From Argentina anserina (taxonomy: Eukaryota; Streptophyta; Magnoliopsida; Rosales; Rosaceae), in NCBI RefSeq assembly GCF_933775445.1, contig NC_065875.1, forward strand, positions 12,475,001 to 12,539,000: a stretch of 64,000 bases of DNA, written 5' to 3'. Positions 22,858-33,882 of the stretch are shown in pieces (the first letter of the stretch is position 1; every line of letters starts with the position of its first letter). Under the pieces are notes generated by a model, which searched no databases, was not told where the DNA came from, and worked only from the letters and a program-made list of their open reading frames with translations. A program made the position numbers and the translations under genes.

Positions 22858-23709
22858 CTAATTTATTATGTTAAGATGAGCTTCGTTATCAAAATCAAAT
22901 GAATCATCTGATCCAAAATCTTCAGGAACTGATTTGAGATCCGAATCATATATAGGAACTTTTTCCTCATGATCTATTTTTTCTAACCATGTAGTTGAGG
23001 CCAGAGCGCAATCGATTTCTTTTCTTGCTAATGACTTAAAGAAATCACAATTCTGCGGGAGAGGATGGTCATAACAAGTAACCATAATCTTTTCTCCGTT
23101 TGCTAAGAGACTTGCACTATAATCTCTTGCAATCATCTTCCTTATGCTAGTAATAGTCATTGTCTTCATCTAGGGAATCCTTCGATTAGGCTTGTCATTG
23201 TCCTTTTTGACAAAAGCCGGCTTTGAAGACCCTTGGATTATTCTGACATAATGGTAGGGAGAGATATAATTCATTTCTCCATTGATTACTGTCCACTCAG
23301 GAGGTGTGGACACAAATTTTAATCTCAGGATACATCCATCAGGTCTAATATTCTTAACGGTTTCATGGATTATTGTCGAAAATCCCTGTAACTCTTCATT
23401 TGACTTTGTCCACAAATTACGAACAAAACCATTTCCCAAAAGCCAAAGTTTGTGCTGCTGGGAATGTTTAACTTGCACATCCACAAGATATCTCCCATAA
23501 TATGGGCCATGAACTACCATTAATGTTTCTGTAAGAATGTCTCTTTTTTTTAAATTTCCCATATAATTATGAAAATTATACCAGTCCTCCTCACTTAGGG
23601 CTGCGATAGGAACCTTGGCACTTTCAGGATTTTCAAGGTAGATCACCTTTGGATTTTGACCTTCTTCAATAGCAACTTGCTTTTTTTTTTTTGCATGAAA
23701 TCCATGCAT
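22858..23709 (-). pseudogene. Pararetrovirus second ORF (function unknown), broken
   Basis: One minus-strand frame of about 284 codons covers 23709-22858, with a single TAG at 23170-23172 directly followed by ATG (23167-23169). Upstream of a run of about a dozen A (plus-strand T run just below 23697) a different frame stays open back to about 23828. A homopolymer slip therefore probably cut off the true N-terminus. I see no known domain. Features are a Trp/Tyr-rich central part, a GPYYGRYLVDV segment, and an acidic C-terminus with several Asp/Glu pairs. Its position after RNase H matches the unknown-function ORF2 of florendoviruses. Confidence 0.6.
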
Positions 23710-23984
23710 CTTCTGCTAATACTTCAAGGGATTGAAGCATGATATACTCATTATTTTCATAGAAATTGTAAAGAATATTGTCGACTATAATCTTTTGTTT
23801 AAAGGACAATACTCTTTCAGTTTTGAAAACTTATCCGTTAAAAACCTTCAGTGGTTCGCCATGATTTCCTTTTATTCTAGTGACTTGAGGAAGCTTCTTT
23901 TCTGGCTTAAAATGAGCTCTTCTGTATCTTGGTACCTTTTTATAGAACTGATAGCATCAGTGTTGGGATACAATAGATACTCAT

Positions 23985-24440
23985 TTAAGAGTTTCGTCTC
24001 ATATTCAGAAGTGGTGGACTTATCTTCTTCTTTCCTGGGGACTTATTTGATTGCTCATCATGAATTCTTAACTCTCGTTTTCCAGTTGATTTGTTGGATT
24101 CAACAGCACCATAAGAAACTATGTATTGGTATCCAGGTCCGTCATGTAATGGTCCAACTGTTTTGTCTCCTTTCTTATACCTTTCCCAAAGAGTTTTCTC
24201 TTCTGGTTCAGGCTTCTCTTCTGGATCTGGTCTCCTGCTTCTGGGATTTCTTCCTTCTCTTTGAAACATAGCCATTTCTCTGGTTAAGGCATCTGGCAAG
24301 TAGTTCCTGTCACCTGCAACCATTTCAACATGATAATCATATTGTGATAAAAAAAACATCTGTCATCTAAGAACTCTGCCCCTATCAGCGGTATCAATCA
24401 GTTTATAATTCTTAAAATTCTTGACTCTTTTATTATCTGT
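23985..24440 (-). pseudogene. Pararetrovirus RNase H, C-terminal part
   Basis: The segment ends with the VAGDRNYLPDALTREM signature typical of caulimovirid RNase H C-termini, followed by a charged Pro/Glu/Lys-rich tail to about 23985. A stop at about 24360, in the codon position of a conserved Trp, breaks the frame. At 24441-24445 the reading is cut by the 11-kb retrotransposon; the RNase H N-terminal part lies on the other side, from 35487 upward. Not functional. Confidence 0.75.
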
Positions 24441-24445
24441 TCTAA

Positions 24446-26021
24446 TGAAAGAGCGTTGATTAAAACGTCTATAATAAACCCTGTAAAACATCATCGTTAG
24501 TATACAATAAGCATGGATCGTTCTTTCCGGGGAATTGAAGGGAACTCTAAACTTTTAGTGTTAACAAATAATGGGGGGTTTGAGATTGATTATTAAGTAC
24601 TAAAATAAAACCTAAATTATTATTTACATGATCGACTTCTCTTTAACAAACTTAAACCAAATTTACCATTACACCAAATAATTACAAGTTCGAACCTATC
24701 ATGCATTCTAATTTGACCAATTACATACTTTTTAGACACCAATACAATTAGAGCCTTAGGGGATCATCTAATCGTGCAAGATTTCGATTAACATTTAGAT
24801 TGACTTAGGGCCTAATCTAAATTTGCATGCAATCGAATTCAATAACACTTAGAGTAGAAATCAAACAAGATTACATTTAAGCACCAAATCTTTGTTCGAG
24901 ACATGTTTCATGTATGGCGTCACCCACCATGATTTCACATGCAAATTTCCAGAATTTTTACCACTTTTAATCAACACAAATCGAACCCACTTAGGGCATG
25001 ATTCGATTTGTGTCAATATGGTTGATGAATCTAGCACTCAAACACAATCTTAGGGAATGCATCCAAGCACTAAATTCATATGCACATATCTGAAAATTAT
25101 CTAAAAGTATGAGAAAGATGATTAGAACACAACAATAGAAATACAAACTCATTAATTATAGAAAACCATCAATTCGGCAAAGATCCAAAAATCCAATAAA
25201 ACAATCTGAAAATTTTGATTCTTAATACAAAACAATAATCCCACACAAACATCATACTACAATCTTTATAGACAAAGTATTGTAAAAAAAATCAAAAACG
25301 AACAAACCCGTGGAGATGAGTTGGGAGAATCACACGTTGTATGAACCTTGGAGGTATGTCTTCAATGGTGATTTCGGTGGAGATGGAATTTGTATAAAGG
25401 GGAGAATGGCTTGTTGTTTTGGTGAATGATGTTTGAGGTAGTATTTTGATAGAGTTTTGGCTCTTGAATGCAAAGGAGAAGTGATGATATTTGAGAGGTG
25501 AAGCCATGTATATATAGAGGAAAGATGGAGGGTTTGAAATTGCTTCTTTCTTCCTATAATAATGCCATGCTTTAATCCCTTAAATCATGGAAAGTTTTAT
25601 TCCCTAAAACATGCCATGCTTTAATCCCTAAAATATGGAAAGTTTTATTCCCTAAAACATGCCATGTTTTAATCCCTAAAACATGCCATGTTTTATGCTT
25701 TTAATGATCATCTTCTATTTAATTGTTGCATGACTTGGCTCCATCTTTTTTTCTTTAATTATCTCTTCAATCCAATCTGAAAATAAGAAAATAAAATCAT
25801 AAGTAAGAGATAATTAGTTTCAAAACCTAACAAGGATTCCTAGTCAAACTAGGACTCTAAACCAATTATGTGTTTTAACTCATGTAAGCACAAAAATGCA
25901 TCTAATACCGCTCAAGACTCTTACTACGACTCAATGACTCAATAGTACAACAATAAGGGCTAAGCAAAATACAAATTGAGGTAAAAACATGTTAAGAACG
26001 TCGCACAAAGTGGTCCTATCA
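24446..26021 (-). repeat. 3' LTR of the Athila-type element
   Basis: 1,576 bp, beginning TGATAGG (minus strand, at 26021) and ending TTTCA (minus strand, at 24446); the other LTR ends TATCA. TATA box TATATATA at 25509-25516 on the minus strand. In one stretch of about 190 bases (from 24541) five substitutions separate it from the other LTR. Confidence 0.93.
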
Positions 26022-26035
26022 ACTACCCCACACTT
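26022..26035 (-). other. Polypurine tract
   Basis: The minus strand reads AAGTGTGGGGTAGT immediately before the 3' LTR start TGATAGG. It primes plus-strand DNA synthesis. Two more copies of the core AAGTGTGGGG occur upstream (26856-26865 and 27542-27551, same strand). Confidence 0.75.
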
Positions 26036-27767
26036 GGCTTTTGCTAGTCCCTTAGCAAAACAAAACTAAATGAGACACTATTGTCCCTAAATGATTGTCT
26101 CAGAATCTCAAAACACATAGTTTTCAAGATTAAACATTTGAATGTAAGCACATAAATTCCAAGTTTCATAAACATGCTTCATAGTATGAATTAGTCAGAT
26201 ACGAGACAATAAGCATTTAACATGTTTAGTCAATCCAATCCTCCTCACAAGGCATACTCTCTTCTTTTCACTCAAATTCATGGTTATCATTCACACATAA
26301 GTATATGCAAGAGGAATGATATTAAGGCATCAAATAACTTGCATATTTCAACAAATGAAAGCACTTTGTGAATAACATAGGAAAACCTCATTTAACAACT
26401 AAGTGCACAAATGGACCAAAACCATATGCTCAACTCTTGTGATCATCTCCACAAACCAAGATTTGCTCATTTTAAGAATCATTAGGATCATTAGATAAGG
26501 TAAATATTTAGGCGTAGCTAAAGGCATGGAATATCAAGGAATCACAAAGATAATCTTATAGACTTAGCAGAGTAAACATCATCCTTATGACACCACACAC
26601 CATCAGGGGCCGAATATAACAAGTTGGGCACAATCATCATTCTAACCACAAAGTGAACATGGACAAAGGTCAAGTAAAAAAATTTTGACCTTCAATTACA
26701 ACTCAACTCCAAATCACAAATGAAAGACAACATAACATTTTTTTCTTTTCTTGCCGAGTTCATCATTCTCTTTTTTTTTTCTTTTTCTTTTTTTTCTTTT
26801 TTTTCGGCAATGCTTGCTTAAAAGCTTGTTGATTTTTTTTTTCAAATGTCTTCCACCCCACACTTATTTCATGTATCATCACAACATCATCTCAATAAGA
26901 ATTCTGCCAAATCTATAGGACAAGGTAGAGGTAACTATACTAAGCATGGAGATAACATAGGTGATGAATAAAAGGTTCAATGTAGGCTCAAATGTGGTTC
27001 AACTAAGGGGTCCCAAACAGGGCACATATATGGATACATGGTTGTTTGGCTAAAGTGGTGGTATTCCTAGAAATGATCCATAAATCATTTTCAAAATCAG
27101 AGCATTTTATGACTTAAATATTTCAACAATCACAAAAGTGAGTTCTAGTAAATTCTAGAGTCCATTAAAAGCTATGACACATAGTTATTGAATATGTAAA
27201 GAATAGTGAGGTTCATGAATAATCACGAAATTTCAAATTACATCTCATGAAAAAAAAGTATATATAGGCTCAAAAACTCACAGGTTGTTATAGACTTTAA
27301 ACTGACCAAAACATGTATGTCATAATCAATCAATCCAAATCTCACATGTTCATACCAAATCCACATCATCAATGAAACTTACAATTCAATTCGTATGAAA
27401 TGCAAAACCATCATCTATGTATTTTAGAGACATAATCATCTTAGACTTTAGGGGCATCCTAAGACTCAATAAAGCAATATTTTTTATTTTTTTGGATTTT
27501 TTTTTATCATGACACAAATAATCAATGAACTTGCAACCCTACCCCACACTTAGAAAATTACAGTCCTCAATGTAAGCTCAATAGTAAGAACGTAATTCAC
27601 AAGCATAGAATAAGATCACATATCAACACATATACAAGTCAACCATAAGAGTGAAGGGATTAAAAAATTCAAACTCCCGTAGACGACTCCTCCACAGATA
27701 CGGTTGAAATGGGTCCTCCCATGCAGCGCTTGAGTTTTATAGTCTCTCAGCCTAGACTTTCTCATGT
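26036..27767 (-). other. Non-coding 3' region of the Athila-type element
   Basis: 1.7 kb between integrase and polypurine tract, AT-rich, with no env-like reading frame, although Athila relatives may carry one here. It contains a pyrimidine tract (26745-26800 on the plus strand) and two polypurine-tract-like copies. No other structure seen. Confidence 0.6.
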
Positions 27768-28920
27768 TCATTCTCCGTTAGGCTCATCTCTCACAATTGT
27801 CTCCTCATACGTGTGCTCCTCAAATGGCTCATAGTAGGGCTTAAGTCGATGCCCATTCACCTTGAATGTCTTCCCTGTTGTATCACCTTTAATCTCAACT
27901 GCACCATGAGCAAACACGTTAGTAACAACAAATGGGCCAACCCAACGCGAACGAAGTTTCCCTGGAAACAACATAAGCCTCGAATGGAATAACAAAACTT
28001 TTTGGCCCACTTGGAACTTCTTTCCTCTATTCATTTTGTCATGGTAAGCACGAGTTTTCTCCTTGTAAATCCACGAAGCATCGTAAGCCTCATTCATAAT
28101 CTCCTCAAGCTCATTGAGCTGCAACTTTCGATGTAGACCTGCTTCAACCAAGCACATGTTGAACTTCTTCACCTCCCACCATGCTCTGTGCTCTAACTCC
28201 ACTGGAAGGTGACATGCCTTCCCATACACCAATCTGAATGGTGACATCCCAATAGGCGTCTTGTACGCGGTCTTGTAGGCCCATAATGCATCATCTAACC
28301 GATCACTCCAATCCTTCCTTGTTGGACCTACAGTTTTCTCCAGAACTCCCTTGATTTCTCTATTAGACACTTCTGCCATGCCACTTGTCTGAGGATGATA
28401 TGGTGTTGAAACTTTGTGGGTTACTCCATACTTCTTGAGCAATGCCTCAATTGTCCGGTTGCAGAAATGAGAACCTCCATCACTTATCAAAACACGTGGT
28501 ACTCCAAACCTGCAAAATATGTTAGTTCTCAAGAAACCTGCAACCACTTTTGAATCATTAGTCTTGGTGGCCTTTGCCTCCACCCACTTTGACACATAAT
28601 CAACCGCCAATAAGATATACAAGAATCCTCTAGATGAAGGAAATGGACCCATGAAATCTATACCCCACACATCAAAAATTTCGACAGTAATAATAGGAGT
28701 AAGGGGCATTTGATCTCTTGAACCAATCTTACCTGTCTGTTGACACCTATCACAAGAAACACAAAACATGTATGCATCTTTGAAAATAGTAGGCCAATAA
28801 AATCCACATTCAAACACCTTCAAAGCTGTTCTACGAGGCCCAAAATGACCTCCACATTCCTCATTATGACAAAAGTTAAGAATTGACCTATGCTCATTTT
28901 CTGTGACACATCTCCTAATG
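27768..28920 (-). pseudogene. Integrase of the Athila-type element
   Basis: DDE integrase that joins the element cDNA to the chromosome. An HHCC zinc finger (two His near 28895-28870, then CVSCDRC near 28750) precedes a frame open from 28823 to 27768. The catalytic triad is visible: Asp in GIDFMGPF, Asp in SDGGSHF, and Glu in AEVSNRE about 35 residues later. A C-terminal GPFVV-type fold and a chromosome-end tail follow (PNGE end). The region upstream of 28824 is in a continuous frame, but TAG/TAA stops near 28933 separate it from RNase H. The core domain itself is intact. Confidence 0.88.
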
Positions 28921-28934
28921 ACTTGATCACTACA

Positions 28935-31140
28935 TTATTTCCATAAATACGGTTCATCCCACATATAATGTCTAGCCATTTTCTTTAATTTAGCCTTTTT
29001 AGCATGCGAAAGTGTACTAGGAAAAGTCTTAGTAACTAAATAATTGACAATGTCTGCATACCAAGGCACACTTACCTCCATCCCAAAGAGTTTCTCATCT
29101 GGGAAAGTCTCACGTAGTGGCTCTCTTTTCTCATCTCGCACGATCCTACTCAAATGATCAGCCACCACATTCTCTCTTCCCTTCTTATCTCGAATCTCAA
29201 GATCAAATTCTTGAATCAACAGTATCCACCGGATCAACCTGGGCTTAACATCTTTTTTAGTCATCAAATATCTTAAGGCTGCATGGTCAGAATACACAAT
29301 AACTTTAGAATGCAAAAGATATGATCGAAATTTTTCTAAAGCAAAGATTTCAGCCAAAAGCTCTTTTTCAGTAGTCGAATAATTTAGCTGGGCCTCATTA
29401 AGAGTCCTAGACGCATAGTAAATCACTGTAGGCTTCTTTTCTCTTCTTTGGCCCAACACTGCCCCAATTGCATAGTCCGAAGCATCGCACATCAATTCGA
29501 AGGGCAGGTTCCAATCCGGAGGACAAATGATGGGTGCACTAGTCAACAACTCTTTCAATTTCACAAACGCTTTCAAACATGCATCATCCCATATGAACGA
29601 CACCTCCTTTTGCAATAGGGTACACATAGGTCTCGCCACCATGGAAAAATCCTTAATGAATCTCCTATAAAATCCTGCATGACCAAGGAAAGAACGAACC
29701 TCTCTCACAGTTGTGGGAGAGGGTAAGTGATGCACTATATCAACCTTAGCCTTGTCTACCTCAATACCCTTAGCAGATATAATATGTCCCAAAACTATCC
29801 CTTGATTCACCATGAAATGACATTTTTCCCAATTAAGAACAAGGTTAGTTTCTACACACCTTCTCAAGATTAACTCTAAGTTCTCTAAACATGCATCAAA
29901 GTCTTTTCCATAAACACTAAAATCATCCATAAAGACCTCAATGATATTTTCGATAAAGTCAGAGAAAATAGCAAGCATACATCGTTGAAATGTACCTGGT
30001 GCGTTGCACAAACCAAAAGGCATGCCTCGATAGGCAAAAGTGCCAAATGGACATGTAAATGTCGTCTTCTCTTGATCCTCCGGATGAATGCATATCTGGT
30101 TGTATCCACTGTACCCATCTAGAAAACAATAGAACTCGTGTCCAGCTAATCTCTCCAACATCTGGTCCATGAACGGCAAAGGCATGTGATCCTTGCGTGT
30201 TGTAGCATTCAACTTCCTATAATCAATGCACATCCTATGACCGGTCACCAACCTCTGGGGTACCAACTCATTCGCCTCATTTTTCACAACAGTCACCCCA
30301 CTCTTCTTAGGCACAATTTGCACTGGTGAAATCCACCGACTGTCCGAGATAGGATAGATCACTCCACAATCAAGTAGCTTAATCACCTCATCTTTCACGA
30401 TTTTCATCATTGGTGGGTGTAATCTCCTCTGAGCATCACGTGTAGGCTTGGCGCCATCCTCCAAAAGTATCCTATGAACACAAGTTGTAGGGCTGATCCC
30501 CTTGATATCCGCCAAAGTCCATCCAATAGCGGTCTTGTTCCTCTTAAGCACATCAATCAATCTAGCTTCTTGCTGCTTAGTCAGTGTTGATGACACAATA
30601 ACTGGTAGAGTATCATTCTTTCCAAGGTACACATACTTCAAATGATCTGGAAGCTCCTTTAAATCTAACTTTGGAGCTTGTACCACAGATGGTAACAATT
30701 TATTAGTGGAAATGGGAATTGACAAGAAAGAGGGATACCTTTTGTATGGTTGAGCTTCAAGCTCATTCACTATTTCAAAAATTTTGGGCTCAAAGTCAGC
30801 CCACTCCTCTCTTGGGACACGGTCCCCATGCTTGTCAAATCCGGCCCCTTGCTCCATAGCTAATAGCTATGCTTCCAACGTCTCTGACATAACCTGTGCA
30901 ATAGAATCATCCACAGAAAAACACGAGTTAATGTCAGAAACTGGGTACTTCATTACCTCAAAAATGTTGAAGTTGATAACATTTCCATCAAACTCCATCG
31001 TCAAACTCCCATTTGCAACATCGATGCATGTCCTTGCAGTTCTCATGAACGGTCTCCCTAAAAGTAGTGGAGTTGTCTCCAAGGGTGATACCTCCATGTC
31101 TAGCACATAGAAATCTGCAGAAAAATCAAGTGACTGACCT
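28935..31140 (-). pseudogene. Protease C-terminus, reverse transcriptase and RNase H of the Athila-type element
   Basis: A long frame 30857-28935 (640 codons) continues an upstream piece 31106-30867 in the same frame, separated only by a stop at 30867-30869. In order: protease tail with an LLLGRPF motif (about 31050); an acidic linker; reverse transcriptase with [19 protein letters not shown], the catalytic F-M-D-D in [11 protein letters not shown], and [12 protein letters not shown]; then RNase H with [23 protein letters not shown] and the DHAALRYL and ADHLSRI motifs. All key acidic residues are present. The frame ends at 28935, just before the integrase finger. Only the upstream stop, the frameshift near 31135 and the stop before integrase disable it. 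Confidence 0.92.
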
Positions 31141-32690
31141 GCACAAGGACATCCTCAACATACCCCTTAGGGTACTTGTTAGATCGATCTGCTAATTTGA
31201 TAATCACATTATCATTCTTCAAGGGTCCTAATCCTAGTGATTGATAAACATTATATGGCATGACATTTATCGAAGCACCTAGATCAAGCATAACATTATC
31301 AAATAATGTGTTACCAATTTTACATGGGACAGAGAAACTTCTCGGATCCTTCATCTTAGGGGGTAGCTTCCTTTGTATGACAGCTGAAACTGTCTCATTC
31401 ATCTTCACTACCTTTTCTCCCCTAATTTGTCTTCTTGAAGTGCAAAGCTCCTTAAGAAATTTCGCATATTTAGAGATATGCTTGATACACTCTAACAATG
31501 GAAGGTTAACTTGCACCTTCCTAAAGACCTCTAACACCTCCTCATCAGATTTATCTTTCTTGCTCTTTGCAAACCTAGAAGGGAAATGTACATACGAAAT
31601 AGGATTAGTTTTAACTAATTCATTTGAGTTAACATTTGTACCTTTGTGTGTTTCATGGATCGGCACACTCTCTTTCTTTGAGGTAGCTGGATCTTTCTCC
31701 AAGACATTCATCATAGCCATCTCGTCACCCTCCTCAAGAACATGGGCTGTTTGGGCCTTCCTAGCAATACTAGGCCGCTCCTTTAGCTCGAGCCCACTCC
31801 TTGTCATGATAGCTTGGGCTTGCTCATTCTTTGGGTTAGGTATGACACCACTTGGCAACTTTCCTTGCTCAGAAAAACGGCCCATGAAGTCTACTACCTG
31901 GCCCATATGTGTTTTTAGCTCCGCAATGTCCTTGCTATTGGCTTGTTGACCCGCCACCAAAGTTTGAGTCACGGTATTCAATTGACTTTGTCCAGCAACT
32001 AAAGATTTCAACATCTCATCATAATTAGGAGTACTAGCCACGTTGGGAGGTGAAACATTGAGTAGTGGAGCTTGTGGTCTAAACAAACCAGCCGGACGAG
32101 GCCCAAATTGCATAGCATTCTGATGTGGCCTTAGTACATTCTCATTATTGGACCACCGAAATTTTGGATGATCACGTAGGCCAGGGTTGTAGGTATTCGA
32201 AAATGGATTGTACCTCTGACCTCCTTGATAACCAAGGGCATTGACTTCCTCATACCCTCCACTAGAAGCAACTTGAGGACACTGATCAGTAGGGTGCCCA
32301 TCCGTACATATTCCACAAACTTGAGCTCCACTAGTCTTCATGAAATGACTCATCATCTTGGACAACTTATCAACCTTGTCCTCTAGAGCAGAGCTTGAAC
32401 TCGAGTTGGTCTCATGTACCTGCCGTGTAGAACTAGCAGATGTTCCAAATTGTTGGTTGTTCATAGCTCTCTTCTCTAAAAGATCTTTTGCTACTACATT
32501 CCTCTTGTCCAAAAACGATCCACCAGCAGCTGAATCAAGGAACTCTATTTCTATTTGTAGCAATCCTTCATAGAAATACTGAAGCAACATACCTTCTCTA
32601 ATGCCATGGGCTGGGCATGATGCTACAAGAGATTTGAACCTCTCATAGTAGTTGTAGAATGACTAATCTAGTCCTTACTTGATTCCTGTT
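31100..32690 (-). pseudogene. Gag and protease N-terminus, gag N-terminal half missing
   Basis: The open frame runs from 32590 (readable from about 32675) to 31100. It starts in the C-terminal part of the retrotransposon gag domain (a YNYYERFKSLV segment, then EGLL and a DSAAGGSF motif). A CCHC knuckle follows (CGICTDGHPTDQC, spacing C-x2-C-x3-H-x4-C, near 32290), then a Gln/Pro/Asn-rich linker, and the aspartic protease with its active site as DLGAS (about 31285) and a YPKGYVEDVLV segment. The frame shifts near 31135. Nothing upstream of 32690 resembles the gag N-terminus, so roughly the first half of gag is deleted. Confidence 0.85.
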
Positions 32691-33862
32691 ATCTGCTCCC
32701 TACATTCACTTTCGTTTTCTTTTCTTTGTTTGTTACGGATTGATTGTTTTTTTTTGTTACAAAATCTACAAGTGTAAAGTATTACTAAGTCTAATTGATT
32801 TTATTCACACACAATCCTAACATTTAAGGTACGTGGAGCAGAGGAGCTAACTGTGCAATGGACTGAAATAGTCTCAGGTAAGGGTCTTGCTTTATCCGAT
32901 ATACCTTAAAAGTTACAATATCATTTTTTTTTTGAAACTATATACATCTATTTATACCAAGTTATTTTCTAAGTTATAAAGTGAGGTGGACGTGCGGCCT
33001 AAGTACGTTGTCTAGACACAAACTCATTCCTTTATTTCAGAATGCTGGATAGCTAGAATCAGAGATAGTCACAAGGCATGACTCATTTGTTGGACACCAC
33101 GGGGGCCACATCTTCGAAATGATGCTTTCCCAATCGACTCCATCACCGAGATGTATGTCAGTCTATGGGCCTCTGAGATCCAATTTTGTAAATCTTGAAC
33201 CAGGCTAATGAAAATAGCATGCCTCTTACTCAGCTCGGAATAACTTTGTGTGTTAGATTGACCCCAAAGTGTTAATAAAAGCCGCCCTCAACCCCAAGTG
33301 ACCTTAGTAAGGTACAAATGGAGGGTTAAGGCTAATATTAACAAAATGGACTTTACCTATTTCGTTCACTTTATAACTTACAATAACTAAACATAAATAA
33401 ATATTTAGTTTCCTTAAAAATTATCTAAGTGTAACAAGTATCCTATATGCATACTACAACAAAATTAAAACATTTATCACAAAAAATATTTTTTTACAAA
33501 CAAATTAATTTTTTCATGTACGTTTTTTACTGTTACCCATTATTGTTCACATACATTTATATTTTTAATTTTTTTTTTCGATTTTACTATTTACTGTACA
33601 TCAAATTTATTTTTCCAAAGATAAAGTTTTTTTTTTACTTTTTTTTTACAATATATAAGTATTTTTACATTTTTTACACTTTACAAAAAAAAAGTAAAAA
33701 AAAAATTGCAGATTTACTTTTCTTTTTTTTAGATGTAAAAAAAAACTTATAATTGTTTTTACTGAATTTTACTGTTCACCGTACTATTCACAGGAATTTA
33801 TTTTTAGAAATATACAATATAGTACAAAATTAACACTTCAAAGAATTAAGATTTTCTCAATT
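32691..33862 (-). other. 5' untranslated region of the Athila-type element, with deletion
   Basis: Between primer site and truncated gag. AT-rich, with long A/T homopolymers at 33480-33770 and no coding content. The gag N-terminus should be at its lower end but is absent, so a deletion junction lies near 32660-32700. Confidence 0.6.
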
Positions 33863-33879
33863 CCCCGGCAACGACGCCA
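33863..33879 (-). other. Primer binding site, tRNA-Asp
   Basis: The 17 bases CCCCGGCAACGACGCCA (plus strand) equal the 3' end of plant tRNA-Asp including CCA, except for one base (A for G). Three T separate it from the LTR end on the minus strand. tRNA-Asp priming is known for Athila-type elements. Confidence 0.88.
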
Positions 33880-33882
33880 AAA

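Noticed and set aside
23732..24271. 179-codon plus-strand frame beside viral ORF2
   Set aside because: Antisense to the RNase H tail and inter-ORF region; hydrophobic composition without a known domain.
26745..26800. Possible terminator or regulatory pyrimidine tract
   Set aside because: Simple T/C low-complexity sequence in the non-coding 3' region of a retrotransposon.
31260..31949. 229-codon plus-strand frame inside the retrotransposon
   Set aside because: Antisense of the gag-protease frame, which has recognisable motifs.
33447..33752. 101-codon plus-strand frame rich in Phe and Tyr
   Set aside because: Translation of T-rich low-complexity DNA in the element leader.
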